Positions 22,130-33,009 of a stretch of DNA of 64,000 nt are shown here, one piece after another. The translations under genes were made by a program, and so were the position numbers. Position 1 is the stretch's first letter. The number at the start of each line of letters is the position of its first letter. The DNA is from Ascarosepion bandense (taxonomy: Eukaryota > Mollusca > Cephalopoda > Sepiida > Sepiidae). The stretch covers positions 94,501 through 158,500 of the forward strand of contig JBBBDQ010001921.1 in the NCBI GenBank assembly GCA_037127315.1. Reading direction: 5' to 3'. The notes below the pieces were generated by a model. The model did no database searches and was not told the DNA's origin. It saw only the letters and a list, made by a program, of their open reading frames with translations.

Positions 22130-22318
22130 TTAAACATGTTGTATTAAACAATAGACAAAACAAATAACAGAGACAACTTAGTCTTGCAGATTTTTTTTTC
22201 TATTTTCTCATATTTTCAAATGAGGCTTTTTATTTCCGAATTATATTTATGCAAATATTGTCCATAGGTTAACCAAGTACTTTTGAATGTCATCATTCAT
22301 CATCAGGGTCAAATTTAC
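22130..22318 (-). repeat. Inverted-repeat left arm carrying a decayed hammerhead-like motif
   Basis: About 190 bp that are the reverse complement of 23,393-23,570 with modest divergence: compare aagactaagttgtctctgtt in the right arm with aacagagacaacttagtctt here. The two arms flank about 1.07 kb that includes an RTE fragment. Confidence 0.85.
22269..22312 (-). ncRNA. Hammerhead-like motif, core-mutated copy
   Basis: Minus strand: stem-I half TTGACC, core CTGATGA, stem II GAATG/CATTC, then AAAA where the core needs GAAA, AGTACTT, and GGTTAA closing stem I. The conserved G12 is A, so cleavage is not expected. Stem II differs from the intact copy at one pair, changed on both sides. Confidence 0.6.
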
Positions 22319-22732
22319 AGTTTTAAACATCAGCAATTGTCTTTTTAGCAGAAAACATGTTACAACATTTTGAAGAACTAAATAAACGTTAAGAAAATTT
22401 TTAAAAATTCAAGGGAAGTAATACTGTAATCACGTGCAAGTGTGAAAATACGTGATCACGTAGAGATGTGAATTATCAGATGATATGGAATATTTAGAGT
22501 TGGTAAAGTTTTTTAAATACCATAAAAAATACGTTAGGGAATTTAAAGTTCAAGGGAAGTAATTATGTGAATTTTCTAATTACGAAAGAATTATTTACCT
22601 TAATTATATTTCAAATATACACTCTAAACACATTGAAGAATGTGTCCAGAAACTTGGTAAGCTGTGCGATTGATAAGAGGTTTATTACTTCTGATATGTA
22701 GGGCCTTAAAATTTTAAGGCACCTAAATCGAA

Positions 22733-23126
22733 AATGAGGACAAAACTGGAAGCGGCCGAAATGTGGTTCTACAGAAGGATGCTCTGGATATCGTGGACTG
22801 AGCATACAAGCAACGACGAGGTGTTAGAAAGAATGGCAACAAAAAGGAAATTGATGCTGAGCATCAGGAAGAGACAACTGAAGTTCCTGGGACATGCAAT
22901 GAGGAAGGAGAGCCTGGAGAACCTGATACTGACTGGACAGATAGAAGGAAGGAGAGACAGAGGAAGGCAGCGGATAACATATTTGCAGGGCCTGATCAGG
23001 TGGATGACGGAACGGGGGTTGCCAGGAGCAACAGGAGCAAACATACTAAGAGCCACAAGGAATAGGGAGACGTGGAGAGCCATGATCACCTACGTCCTGA
23101 AGGGACAGGGCACATAGAAGAAGAAC
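22733..23126 (+). mobile_element. Young 5'-truncated RTE LINE fragment
   Basis: Encodes the last ~127 residues of the RTE ORF in one open frame ([20 protein letters not shown] at the start, VLKGQGT at the end), with only a few residue differences from the 33.0-36.3-kb element, then gggcacatagaagaagaa. The near identity indicates a recent insertion, inside the inverted repeat. Confidence 0.9.
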
Positions 23127-23392
23127 AATGTCTGTCTGTTGATCAATAATTTTAGTATTGTCTACAAGAATTTTACAAATGTTGGACTGCTGAAGGGAAA
23201 TAGTATGTGACATAAGATGGCGCTAGAATCATTTAAATGCATAGTTAATCATCGAGTGAGCCAGGTGGTCGTAAATCCAGTGAATGTATGTGGATGAGAA
23301 GAGCGTTCTTTGAAAGAACATTTGAATTCATACCCAACATTAGTTCTATCAACCTCAGTAGCAGCTGGAGAAGGGTTGTTGCTCATTACCAG

Positions 23393-23570
23393 GTAAATTT
23401 GACCCTGATGATGAACGATGACGTTCGAAAGTACTCGGTTAACCTATGGACGATATTTGCATAAATATAATTTGGAAATAAAAAGCCTCATTAGAAAATA
23501 TGAGAAAATAGAAAAAAAAAACTGCAAGACTAAGTTGTCTCTGTTGTTTAGTACAACGTGTTCAAAATCT
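23393..23570 (+). repeat. Inverted-repeat right arm carrying an intact hammerhead-like motif
   Basis: Reverse complement of 22,130-22,318. It starts aggtaaatttgaccctgat and ends near tagtacaacgtg, and includes cgatatttgcataaatataa shared by both arms. No transposase or RT is encoded between the arms other than the RTE fragment. Confidence 0.85.
23399..23442 (+). ncRNA. Hammerhead-ribozyme-like motif (type I, short stem III)
   Basis: Order of parts: TTGACC (stem I, 23,399-23,404), CTGATGA core (23,405-23,411), one unpaired T, stem II GAACG-ATGA-CGTTC (23,413-23,426), GAA core (23,427-23,429), AGTACT (stem III, 23,430-23,435), C17 (23,436), and GGTTAA (stem I, 23,437-23,442, one G.U). Cleavage would fall between 23,436 and 23,437. 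AGTACT is self-complementary with no loop, so a single copy has a three-pair stem III at best and two RNAs could pair as a dimer. Such minimal hammerheads are known from animal retroelements such as Penelope-like elements; no Penelope RT is visible here. Activity is inferred, not shown. Confidence 0.6.
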
Positions 23571-23705
23571 GTCTCTCTCCCTCTCTCTGTATATATATAT
23601 ATATAATCTGTACAGTATAATGCTCTACATTTGTATCGAGCACTCTTTATAAAAGTAAATGCATGAACAAAAGGTTAATAAACCTACGAGTTCAACAACT
23701 TAGTT

Positions 23706-23745
<40 letters not shown>

Positions 23746-24380
23746 CAAACTTTTATGGAAAGGATTAATTCTGACATATTTTCTAATTTATTTATTTAAA
23801 CGTTATTTTTAATAATGGACGCACATATTTGAGTAGATACTGTTTTTTTTTTATAATTAAACATATTTATTTATATCTATTGTCCTGAATAATTGCGAAA
23901 TCTTGTTAGGATGCATATCTTCTAACATAATTTCTTGATGATACAGACCAACAAATGTCAATAAAGATACTGTTTAATTATAAAAAAAAGCATCTAACTC
24001 TAATACAAATATCCATTAAAAAAAGTGTGAAAAAATAAATTATAAATATGTCAGTTTATTGATTTTGTAACAGATATTGTAAAACTTTGTAAATAAAATT
24101 GTCTTTGTTTACATTAGGATACAAAAACAGATATGAATATGTTGAAAGATGTGTGTTTAAAAGCACTATTCAGGCTTTGTTTGACCATCAGTGCTACATG
24201 GTCGAATGGTTAAGACATACTAAATCTAACAATGGTTTCGCTCAGGCATGCAGGTTTGAAAATCTGCCAAAGGATGCTTTTTTTTCTCAACAAAAATTCT
24301 AGATAATTCAGACTGGTAGATGTAAATAAATATACTGTTTAATAATTAAATAAAAAACAGAGCATTTATTCAAATATGAA
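23571..24380. other. Unassigned, with (TA)n and short dispersed repeats
   Basis: (TA)n at about 23,590-23,604 and 23,709-23,742. The motif tactgtttaat(aa) with following tactcaaatat-like sequence occurs at about 23,965 and 24,331 on the plus strand and inverted at about 23,815-23,870. No gene recognised. Confidence 0.5.
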
Positions 24381-25037
24381 TCCAAAAGGAAAAATAGGTA
24401 GGTAAATCCCAAAGACCCAATCCTAATTAATATTAATTTTTTAATATTAAAAAATGATACAGGTGGAGAGCTCAATGTAATTAAAATTACAGAGCCAATT
24501 ATAAAATAAAATAAATTTTGATGTTCAAAACTGTTGAATGTTCATTTCAACATGAAATCCCTAAGAGAGATTTCACATCTCATCGGCAACTATCACATTT
24601 CAAAATGAAATAAAAAAGAAATAAAAAATTGAAGGTTAATAATTTTCGTCAAAAAAAAAAAAAAAGTTAGCAATCAATGTCTATTTTTAGATTTTGGACA
24701 ATTTTACTTTATCTAAAAGTAAAATTATCCAAAATATAAAAATAGACATTGATTGCTAACTTTTTTTTTTTGACGAAAATTATTAACCTTCAATTTTATT
24801 TCTTCATTTCATTTTGAAACGTGGTAGTTGCTGATGAGATGTGAAATCTCTCTTAGGGATTTCATGTTTAAATGATCATTCAACAGTTTTGAATATCAAA
24901 ATTTATTTTATTTTATAATTAGCTCTGTATTTTTAATTACATTGAGCTCTCCACCTGTATCATTTTTTAATATTAAAATATTAATATTAATTAGGATCGG
25001 GTCTTTGGGATTTATCTTCCTATTTTTCCTTTTGGAT
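24381..25037. repeat. 657-bp near-perfect palindrome (foldback)
   Basis: Arms of about 330 bp (24,381-24,710) and 322 bp (24,716-25,037) are reverse complements, with a 5-nt loop. Examples: ggtggagagctcaatgtaat on the left against attacattgagctctccacc on the right; gttagcaatcaatgtctatt against aatagacattgattgctaac. Differences are few and mostly small indels in A/T runs. No coding sequence. No target duplication was recognised. A hairpin of this length would give a long dsRNA if transcribed. Confidence 0.95.
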
Positions 25038-25267
25038 TAAAGTTATATTTTTTAAAATATATATATATATATATATATATTAAAAAAGGATTAATTCAAA
25101 GATGTTGAATAGCCATTTCGATATGAAGATCCCCACGGGGGACGACACATCACCTCAGCAACAGAAAAAACCTTTCAGAAACTGGAGAAAAATTAGTCTA
25201 CTTTTCCTTTTTAAATAGATTGCAAAGAAATTAAAAAATAAATAATAAAATAAAATAAAATAAAAAA

Positions 25268-25301
<34 letters not shown>

Positions 25302-25640
25302 TTGAAAATAGATAGGCCCTCATGTAATTTCCAGTTATGTGTGACACATGAGAGCTTTTGAAGAATGCTCCTTTTCAAAAACACAAAATAAATAGTATTA
25401 CAGTCAAAACATGAAGAAAAAATAACAACAGTAGAAGCATAACACACTTGAGAATGGCCAGTGAAGTGACAGAAATTGATCGGAAATTTAATAATTATTG
25501 GAACATTTTTACATTCCTTATTGCAGTCAAAAAGGAAGCATAAGAATACTGGAAAAATTAAATGAAAAATTAATAAAATCTTCCTTGTCAGTCATTTTCA
25601 ATGAAACATTCTTAAAAAAAAAATGACTGCCCAAATATAC

Positions 25641-25678
<38 letters not shown>

Positions 25679-26295
25679 GTGTTTGCATGTGTGTATTTCT
25701 ATCACTGCTACAAAGAATTAATCACATCGACCATCTGCAATTCATTATAAACTGAAAATTCAATTACATTTAAATGTCTATTAATCACCTGACCTTGTTT
25801 AACCAATAAGATTTCATCATCTTATTCATACAGGTTGAGGTGAACAGCAAAGGAAGAAATTAAATCTTTTCATTGTTAATTAACTTGCCAGGGAGTGCCA
25901 GTAAGATTTTGTCTGTGAACGATAACCAATTCGAGTTTATTTATTATCCTGTGTATTTGGTTTTGACATTTCAATTTTTCAGTTTTGTTTACTTTATTCG
26001 AATTTTGTTAAACAGAACTCCGTGTTGTTGTGACGGTTTTGGTTTATTTCAACAGAAAAGATGAGAAAGAGAATTTCGAAGAACAGACACTTTACTGAGT
26101 TCAGCTAATGACTTAGTGATAGAAACTTAATAAATGACATTTGTTCCTTTCTCTCCATTTAACGAGTACACAAAGAAGTAAAACAGAAAAGTAAAATTTT
26201 ACTCTTCAACTTGCTTTACTGAAACTAAGAAAATGAAGTAATCTTATTACAGGTAATATTTGAAAACTGTTTGCATACTTGATGTTTCAGTCCAT
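25038..26295. other. Mostly unassigned; diverged palindrome-arm relative at 25,100-25,195
   Basis: 25,100-25,195 (gatgttgaatagccatttcg ... gacgacacatcacctcagca) resembles the palindrome arm at lower identity. TA/TG microsatellites lie at about 25,059-25,080, 25,269-25,300 and 25,645-25,674. No gene recognised. Confidence 0.55.
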
Positions 26296-26299
26296 ATCT

Positions 26300-26860
26300 G
26301 AAGGCGAATTGGCATGGCAAAAGAAGCATTCCAAAAGTTGAGTAAAGTATTAAGAAACAGGACAATTTCGCTAGAAACAAAGAGGAGAATACTGGAGTGC
26401 TATGTGATGTCTGTTATTCAATATGGCAGTAAATGTTGGACAATATCTTCAAAGATTAAGGAAAAACTTGAAGCAACTGAAATGTGGTTCTACAGAAGGA
26501 TATTGCAGATAACATGGACCGAGCATGTGAGCAATTATGAGGTTTTGGAAAGGATGAGAATGAAAAGGAAGTTAATATTGAGAATCTGGAAGAGAAAACT
26601 GAAGTTCCTGGGATATGCAATGAGGAAGGAGGGCTTGAAAAACTCGATACTAACAGGCCAGATAGTGGGGAAAAAGAGACAGGGAAAAGCAGCGGATAAC
26701 ATATTTGAAGGACCTGATCAGATGGATGAGGAAATGAGGGTTTATAGTGCAGCAGGAGAAAGCGTGCTAAGAGTCACCAGGGATAGGGGAATGTGGAAAG
26801 CCATGATCGAATACGTCCTGAAAAGAAAAGGGCACACAAAAGAGAATACTTTGATATGTC
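26300..26860 (+). mobile_element. RTE LINE C-terminal fragment, frame still open
   Basis: Open frame from 26,314 containing MAKEAFQKLSKVLRNRTISL, CYVMSVIQYGSKCWTISSK and EMWFYRRILQITWTEHVSN, ending in a diverged VLKRKGHTKE region. It lacks the RT core, so it is a non-functional 3' remnant although few stops have accumulated. Confidence 0.85.
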
Positions 26861-26884
26861 AAGTTATGAGAGGAATCATTCTCA

Positions 26885-27515
26885 TTATATGACATCAAGA
26901 ACCTGTATTGCTGGCAAACTGCTTGAATACAGATAAGAAATTAATTCTGCAGGCATTTAAAAATGGAAAACGACATAAGACAAGGATGTGTTTTCTCGCC
27001 AGATCTTTTCAAATTATAAATTATATGTGAGATCACTTCTAAAAGAAATCAGATCCTTGCCAGAATTCGTCATCGGCAACCAAAATCTCAACAATGTAAG
27101 ATATGCAGATGACTTGGTGCAGATGGCAGATATGGAAAATAAAATGGAGGACCCCCTTGTACAGAGGGGTTAGCAAGAGAAGGTGAGAATAAGTGACTGA
27201 GCATAAACGTCAAGACAACTGAATGTGTGGTCATCAGCAAAAAGACGGCCCCAAAATGCCAACTATTATTTCAAGAAACTAAAATGAAACAAGTTAAGAA
27301 ATTTAAATGCTGAGAAAGTGTTCTGACAGAGTATTTAAAGTGCGATATTGAGATCCGAAGACACACTGGCCAAAGGATGCATTTCAAAGCTAACCAGGGT
27401 ACTGAGAGACAGGAAAATTTCATTTGAGAGTGCTGAACTGCTATGTAATATCTGTCCTTCTGTATGACAGTGAATCTTGGACGATCTCCTCAAGGATAAA
27501 TGAGTTTTTTTTTGT
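26885..27515 (+). mobile_element. RTE LINE RT-core fragment
   Basis: Pieces of the RT core in different frames: [14 protein letters not shown], then NVRYADDLVQMAD (intact YADD), then the C-terminal linker to about 27,510. It follows directly on another RTE 3' fragment, so two independent copies lie side by side. Confidence 0.8.
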
Positions 27516-27825
27516 CCTTTATTGAATCAGTAAAGGATTGTAATAAAGAAAAACAGTAGAGATATATTCCTGAAAATTATAAAAAAACCTAAAACATTCA
27601 TAGAGCTCAAATTAGTCTCAGTACTAGTTAAATAAATTGACAAACAGAGCTTTATGACAGTTTGAAATTTAACATTCCAAGAAACGTTATGACTCAACAC
27701 ACTCTTCACAAAAATGTGAAAATATGTCCTCATCTGAATGAAAAAAGTTAATTGCAATAAATAAGAAAAGGATTAAAGAACAAAATTTTAAGAAAATATT
27801 GTTGCAAAAAACATTTGAATAATAA
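27516..27825. other. Unassigned AT-rich stretch
   Basis: Nothing recognised. Confidence 0.5.
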
Positions 27826-30800
27826 ATGGTAATAACAAATAGCAATAATAAAGGGTAATGGTAATAATGAAGTGTAATGTTAATATATGGTAATAATAAT
27901 GGTAATAATATATGGTAATAATAAAGGGTAATGGTAATAATATATGGTACTAATATATGGTAATAATAAAGCGTAATGGTAATAATATATGGTAATAATA
28001 AATGGTAATAATAAAGGGTAATGGTAATAATATATGGTAATAATATATGGTAATAATAAAGTGTAACGGTAATAATATATGGTAATAATAAAGTGTAATG
28101 GTAATAATATATGGTAATAATAATAGGTAATAGTAATAATATATGGTAATAATAATGGTAATAATAAAGGGTAATGGTAATAATATATGGTAATAATAAT
28201 GGTAATAATAAAGGGTAATGGTAATAATATATGGTACTAATATATGGTAATAATAAAGTGTAATGGTAATAATATATGGTAATAATAAATGGTAATGGTA
28301 ATAATATATGGTAATAATAATGGGTAATGGTAATAATATATGGTAATAATAATGGTAATAATAAAGGGTAATGGTAATAATATATGGTAATAATAATGGT
28401 AATAATAAAGGGTAATGGTAATAATATATGGTACTAATATATGGTAATAATAAAGCGTAATGGTAATAATATATGGTAATAATAAATGGTAATGGTAATA
28501 ATATATGGTAATAATAATGGGTAATGGTAATAATATATGGTAATAATAATGGTAATAATAAAGGGTAATGGTAATAATATATGGTAATAATAATGGTAAT
28601 AATAAAGGGTAATGGTAATAATATATGGTACTAATATATGGTAATAATAAAGCAATGGTAATAATATATGGTAATAATAAATGGTAATTAATAATATAGG
28701 TAATAATAATGGGAAGGTAATAATATAATGGTAATAATATATGGTAATAATAAATGGTAATGGTAATAATATATGGTAATAATAAATAACGGTAATATAA
28801 TGGTAATAATAATATAATAGGTAATAATAATGGTAATAATAAAGGGTAATGGTAATAATAATGGAATTATAAAGGGTAATGGTAATAATATATGGTACTA
28901 ATATATGGTAATAATAAAGCATAATGGTAATAATATATGGTAATAATAAATGGTAATGGTAATAATATATGGTAATAATAAATGGTAATGGTAATAATAT
29001 ATGGTAATAATAATGGGTAATGGTAATAATATATGGTAATAATAATGGTAATAATAAAGGGTAATGGTAATAATAATGGAATTATAAAGGGTAATGGTAA
29101 TAATATATGGTACTAATATATGGTAATAATAAAGCATAATGGTAATAATATATTGGTAATAATAAAGCGTAATGGTAATAATATATGGTAATAATAAATG
29201 GTAATGGTAATAATATATGGTAATAATAATGGGTAATGGTAATAATATATGGTAATAATAATGGTAATAATAAAGGGTAATGGTAATAATATATGGTAAT
29301 AATAATGGTAAAAATAAAGGGTAATGGTAATAATATATGGTACTAATATATGGTAATAATAAAGGGTAATGGTAATAATATATGGTAATAATATATGGTA
29401 AAATTAATGGGTAATGGTAATAATATATGGTAATAATAATGGTAATAATAAAGGGTAATGGTAATAATATATGGTAATAATAATGGTAATAATGAAGGGT
29501 AATGGTAATAATATATGGTAATAATAATGGTAATAATAAAGGGTAATGGTAATAATATATGGTAATAATAAAGCGTAATGGTAATAATAATGGTAATAAT
29601 AAAGGGTAATGGTAATAATATATGGTAATAATAATGGGTAATGGTAATAGTGGTAATAATAATGGTAATAATAAAGGGTAATTGTAATAATATATGATAA
29701 TAATATATGGTAATAATAAAGGGTAATGGTAATAATATATGGTAATAATAATTGTAATAATAAAGCGTAATGGTAATAATAATAGTAATAATAAAGGGTA
29801 ATTGTAATAATATATGGTAATAATAATGGTAATAATAAAGCGTAATGGTAATAATATATGGTAATAATGATGGGTAATGGTAATAATAATGGTAATAATA
29901 AAGGGTAATGGTAATATATGGTAATAATAATGGTAATAATAAAGCGTAATGGTAATAAAAATGGTAATAATAAAGCGTAATGGTAATAATATATGGTAAT
30001 AATGATGGGTAATGGTAATAATAATGGTAATAATAAAGGGTAATGGTAATAATATATGGTAATAATAAAGGTAATGGTAATATGATTATAATATATGGTA
30101 ATAATAAAGGGTAATGGTAATATGATTATAATATATGGTAATAATAAAGGGTAATGGTAATAATATATGGTAATAGTAATGGTAATAATAAAGGGTAATG
30201 GTAATAATATATGGTAATAATAAAGGGTAATGGTAATAATATATGGTAATAATAAAGGGTAATGGTAATAATATATGGTAATAATAAAGGGTAATGGTAA
30301 TAATATATGGTAATAATAAAGGGTAATGGTAATAATATATGGTAATGGTAATGGTAATAATAAAGGGTAATGGTAATAATATATGGTAATAATAAAGGGT
30401 AATGGTAATAATATATGGTCATAATAAAGGGTAATGGTAATAATATATGGTAATAGTAATGGGAATAATAAAGGGTAATGGTAATAATATATGGTAATAA
30501 TAAAGGGTAATGGTAATAATATATGGTAATAATAAAGGGTAATGGTAATAATATATGGTAATAATAAAGGGTAATGGTAATAATATATGGTAATAATAAA
30601 GGGTAATGGTAATAATATATGGTAATAATAAAGGGTAATGGTAATAATGGTAATAATAAAGGGTAATGGTAATAATATATGGTAATAATAAAGGGTAATG
30701 GTAATAATATATGGTAATAATAAAGGGTAATGGTAATAATATATGGTAATAGTAATGGGAATAATAAAGGGTAATGGTAATAATACATGGTAATAATAAA

Positions 30801-31058
30801 GGGTAATGGTAATAATATATGGTAATAATAAAGGGTAATGGTAATAATATATGGTAATAGTAATGGTAATAATAAAGGGTAATGGTAATAATATATGGTA
30901 ATAATAAAGGGTAATGGTAATAATATATGGTAATAGTAATGGGAATAATAAAGGGTAATGGTAATAATATATGGTAATAATAAAGGGTAATGGTAATAAT
31001 ATATGGTAATAAGAAAGGGTAATGGTAATAATATATGGTAATAATATAGGGTAATGAA
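27826..31058. repeat. 32-bp AT-rich minisatellite (about 100 units)
   Basis: Core unit gggtaatggtaataatatat plus ggtaataataaa (32 bp). The left part is mixed with length variants containing extra ggtaataat blocks; the right part (30,160-31,050) is more regular. Because 32 is not a multiple of three, each frame passes through all phases every three units (96 nt). All three minus-strand phases are open, which creates very long Tyr/Leu/Ile/Thr frames. These are artefacts. Confidence 0.97.
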
Positions 31059-31630
31059 GGAAATCAATGATACTGTGGTCAGCGATAAACAAAACAAACA
31101 TTATTACTGTAGATGATTTCCATACAATTTTGAAAGTTATATACTTGTTCATAAAAAGAGACATGTTATGGTAAATGTAAAATAAATTAGAACTATTCAT
31201 AATAATGTATAAGTAATTTACCAAGTACACGGTATTTAATTTTCTTAATAATTCTCTGTATGACAATAATAAATTAATTAAAAATTAAACTTGCTGCAAA
31301 AACTTATTTTCAAAAATAAAAGAAAAACAATGAATACCATTGTTTATCTTACAAAATAAACAAATATTTATTTTAATGATTAAAGATTATAAATGCATAA
31401 TAAACAACGAAAACTATAAGAATAAATAAAAAAAAATAATTTAAAAAATAAAATCTTCCCTTTTCAAATATGACATAGCTTTCTTTGAGTAATAAAATCA
31501 TGTCAATTCACAATATCAAGCAATTTTTTCCTATACAAATACCAAATTGTGAAGATTTTACACACACACATGCACACACACACACACACACACACACCAA
31601 ACCATTAACCTGGAAACTCAAATCATGTTT
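31059..31630. other. Unassigned AT-rich stretch with (AC)n
   Basis: (AC)n at about 31,560-31,597; no gene recognised. Confidence 0.5.
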
Positions 31631-31800
31631 GTTGTTGGATGAACAATTGCCAATCAAACATTGCATACAAGGACATTTGTATCCCTGGACAATTGCAGAC
31701 CTCTGATAATTTTTTGAAGTTACCCTATTTTCTTAAAAGTTGCTAATTGCAAACCAATATTTAATTCTAAAAAAGCCAAAATAGCTAACAACTTTAGTAT
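31631..31800 (+). repeat. Inverted-repeat left arm (second foldback-like pair)
   Basis: Shares gataattttttgaag, ggacatttgtatccct and gacaattgcagacc with the reverse complement of 32,830-33,000 (attttttgaagcc, acaaatgtgt, gacaattgcat). Divergence is greater than in the 22-23-kb pair. Confidence 0.6.
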
Positions 31801-31867
31801 CAAAAATTAAACTGTAAATAAGAGAATTATGGTGCTATTAGATAAGTATATCATTGAAAACAGGGTT

Positions 31868-32735
31868 CTTTTATGTGTCCTTTTATGACATAGGAGATCA
31901 TGGATTTCCACATCTCCCTGTCCCTGGTGGCTCTTAGCACACTTTCTTCTATTGCACCATGTAACCCTCATTCCATCATCCACCTGATCAGATCCTTCAA
32001 ATATGTTATCCGCTGCATTCCTCTGTCACTTTTTCCCCTCTATCTGGCCTGTTAGTAACAGGTTTTCCAAACCCTCCTTCCTCATTGCATGTCCCAGGAA
32101 CTTTAGTTTTCTCTTCCTGATGCTCAGTATTAACTTCCTTTTTGACTCTATCCTTTCCAAAACCTCAGAATTGCTCACATGCTCAGTTCATGATATCCAC
32201 AGCATCCTTCTGTAGAACCACATTTCAGCTGCTTCAAGTTTTTCCTTTATCTTTGAAGATACTGTCCAACATTCACTGCCATATTGAAGAACTGACATCA
32301 CATAGCAGTCCAGTACTCTCCTCTTTGTTTCTAGCAAAATTGTCCTATTTCTTAATACTTTACTCAACTTCTGGAATGCTTATTTCACCATACCAATTCA
32401 CCTTCGGATCTCAGTGTTGCACTTTCCGTCTTCTGTTAGAATACTTACTAGGAATTTAAATTTCTGTACCTGCTTGATTTTAGTGTCCCCCACCTGTATT
32501 TGGCATTTTGGGCTGTTTTTTTTTTTCAGTTTATTTGTAGTCCTTTTTTTTTTTTTGTCACTCTCTTCAACTACCTTCTGTAGAAGGTCTTGTAATTTCC
32601 TTTCTGTGTCTGCTATCAGCACTGTATCATCTGCATACCTTATATTGTTTAAATTGTGGCCTCCGATGACGAATCTTGGCATAACTTTTCTCAAAAGGGA
32701 TAACTCACAACATACATAATCTTTTATCAATTTGT
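31868..32735 (-). mobile_element. RTE LINE 3' fragment
   Basis: On the minus strand it starts near the RT catalytic block ([20 protein letters not shown]) and continues to the 3' end near 31,870 (a diverged catatagaaga region). A Lys-rich expansion (AAA/AAG run) replaces the MGLQINFKK block at about 32,520-32,565. Stops later on. The YADD is intact here, unlike in the full-length copy. Confidence 0.85.
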
Positions 32736-32829
32736 GAAACTACAATAATTTTCAATTTTTGCAATATTTTTAAACACTGTTAATCTGTCATTGCATTTAT
32801 AGTAAAAATAAACTTTTAATTTTGTTTTA

Positions 32830-33000
32830 AATTTTATTCCTTATTTTTTTTTTTAATTTATGATTACTACCTAAGTTTTTTCAAAAACTTTTGGTAATTG
32901 CATTTAAAGGCTTCAAAAAATTATCTAAAGTACACATTTGTCTAGGGATGCAATTGTCTGGTATGCAATTGTCTGGGACATAAATGTCTGGTAACAACTA
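32830..33000 (-). repeat. Inverted-repeat right arm (second foldback-like pair)
   Basis: Reverse-complement partner of 31,631-31,800; the pair flanks the 31.9-32.7-kb RTE fragment. Confidence 0.6.
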
Positions 33001-33009
33001 TTTTAGTAC

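Noticed and set aside
24099..24302. 67-codon plus-strand frame as a possible small host gene
   Set aside because: No motif, atypical start region, surrounded by repeats, no supporting signal.
24832..24855. Second hammerhead candidate (ctgatgagatgtgaaatc) in the palindrome arm
   Set aside because: There is no pairing for stem II between the CTGATGA and GAAA parts.
29404..31266. 620-codon minus-strand frame rich in Tyr, Leu, Ile and Thr, and similar long frames nearby
   Set aside because: It is the translation of the 32-bp minisatellite; the amino-acid period of 32 equals three repeat units, and there is no start context or domain.
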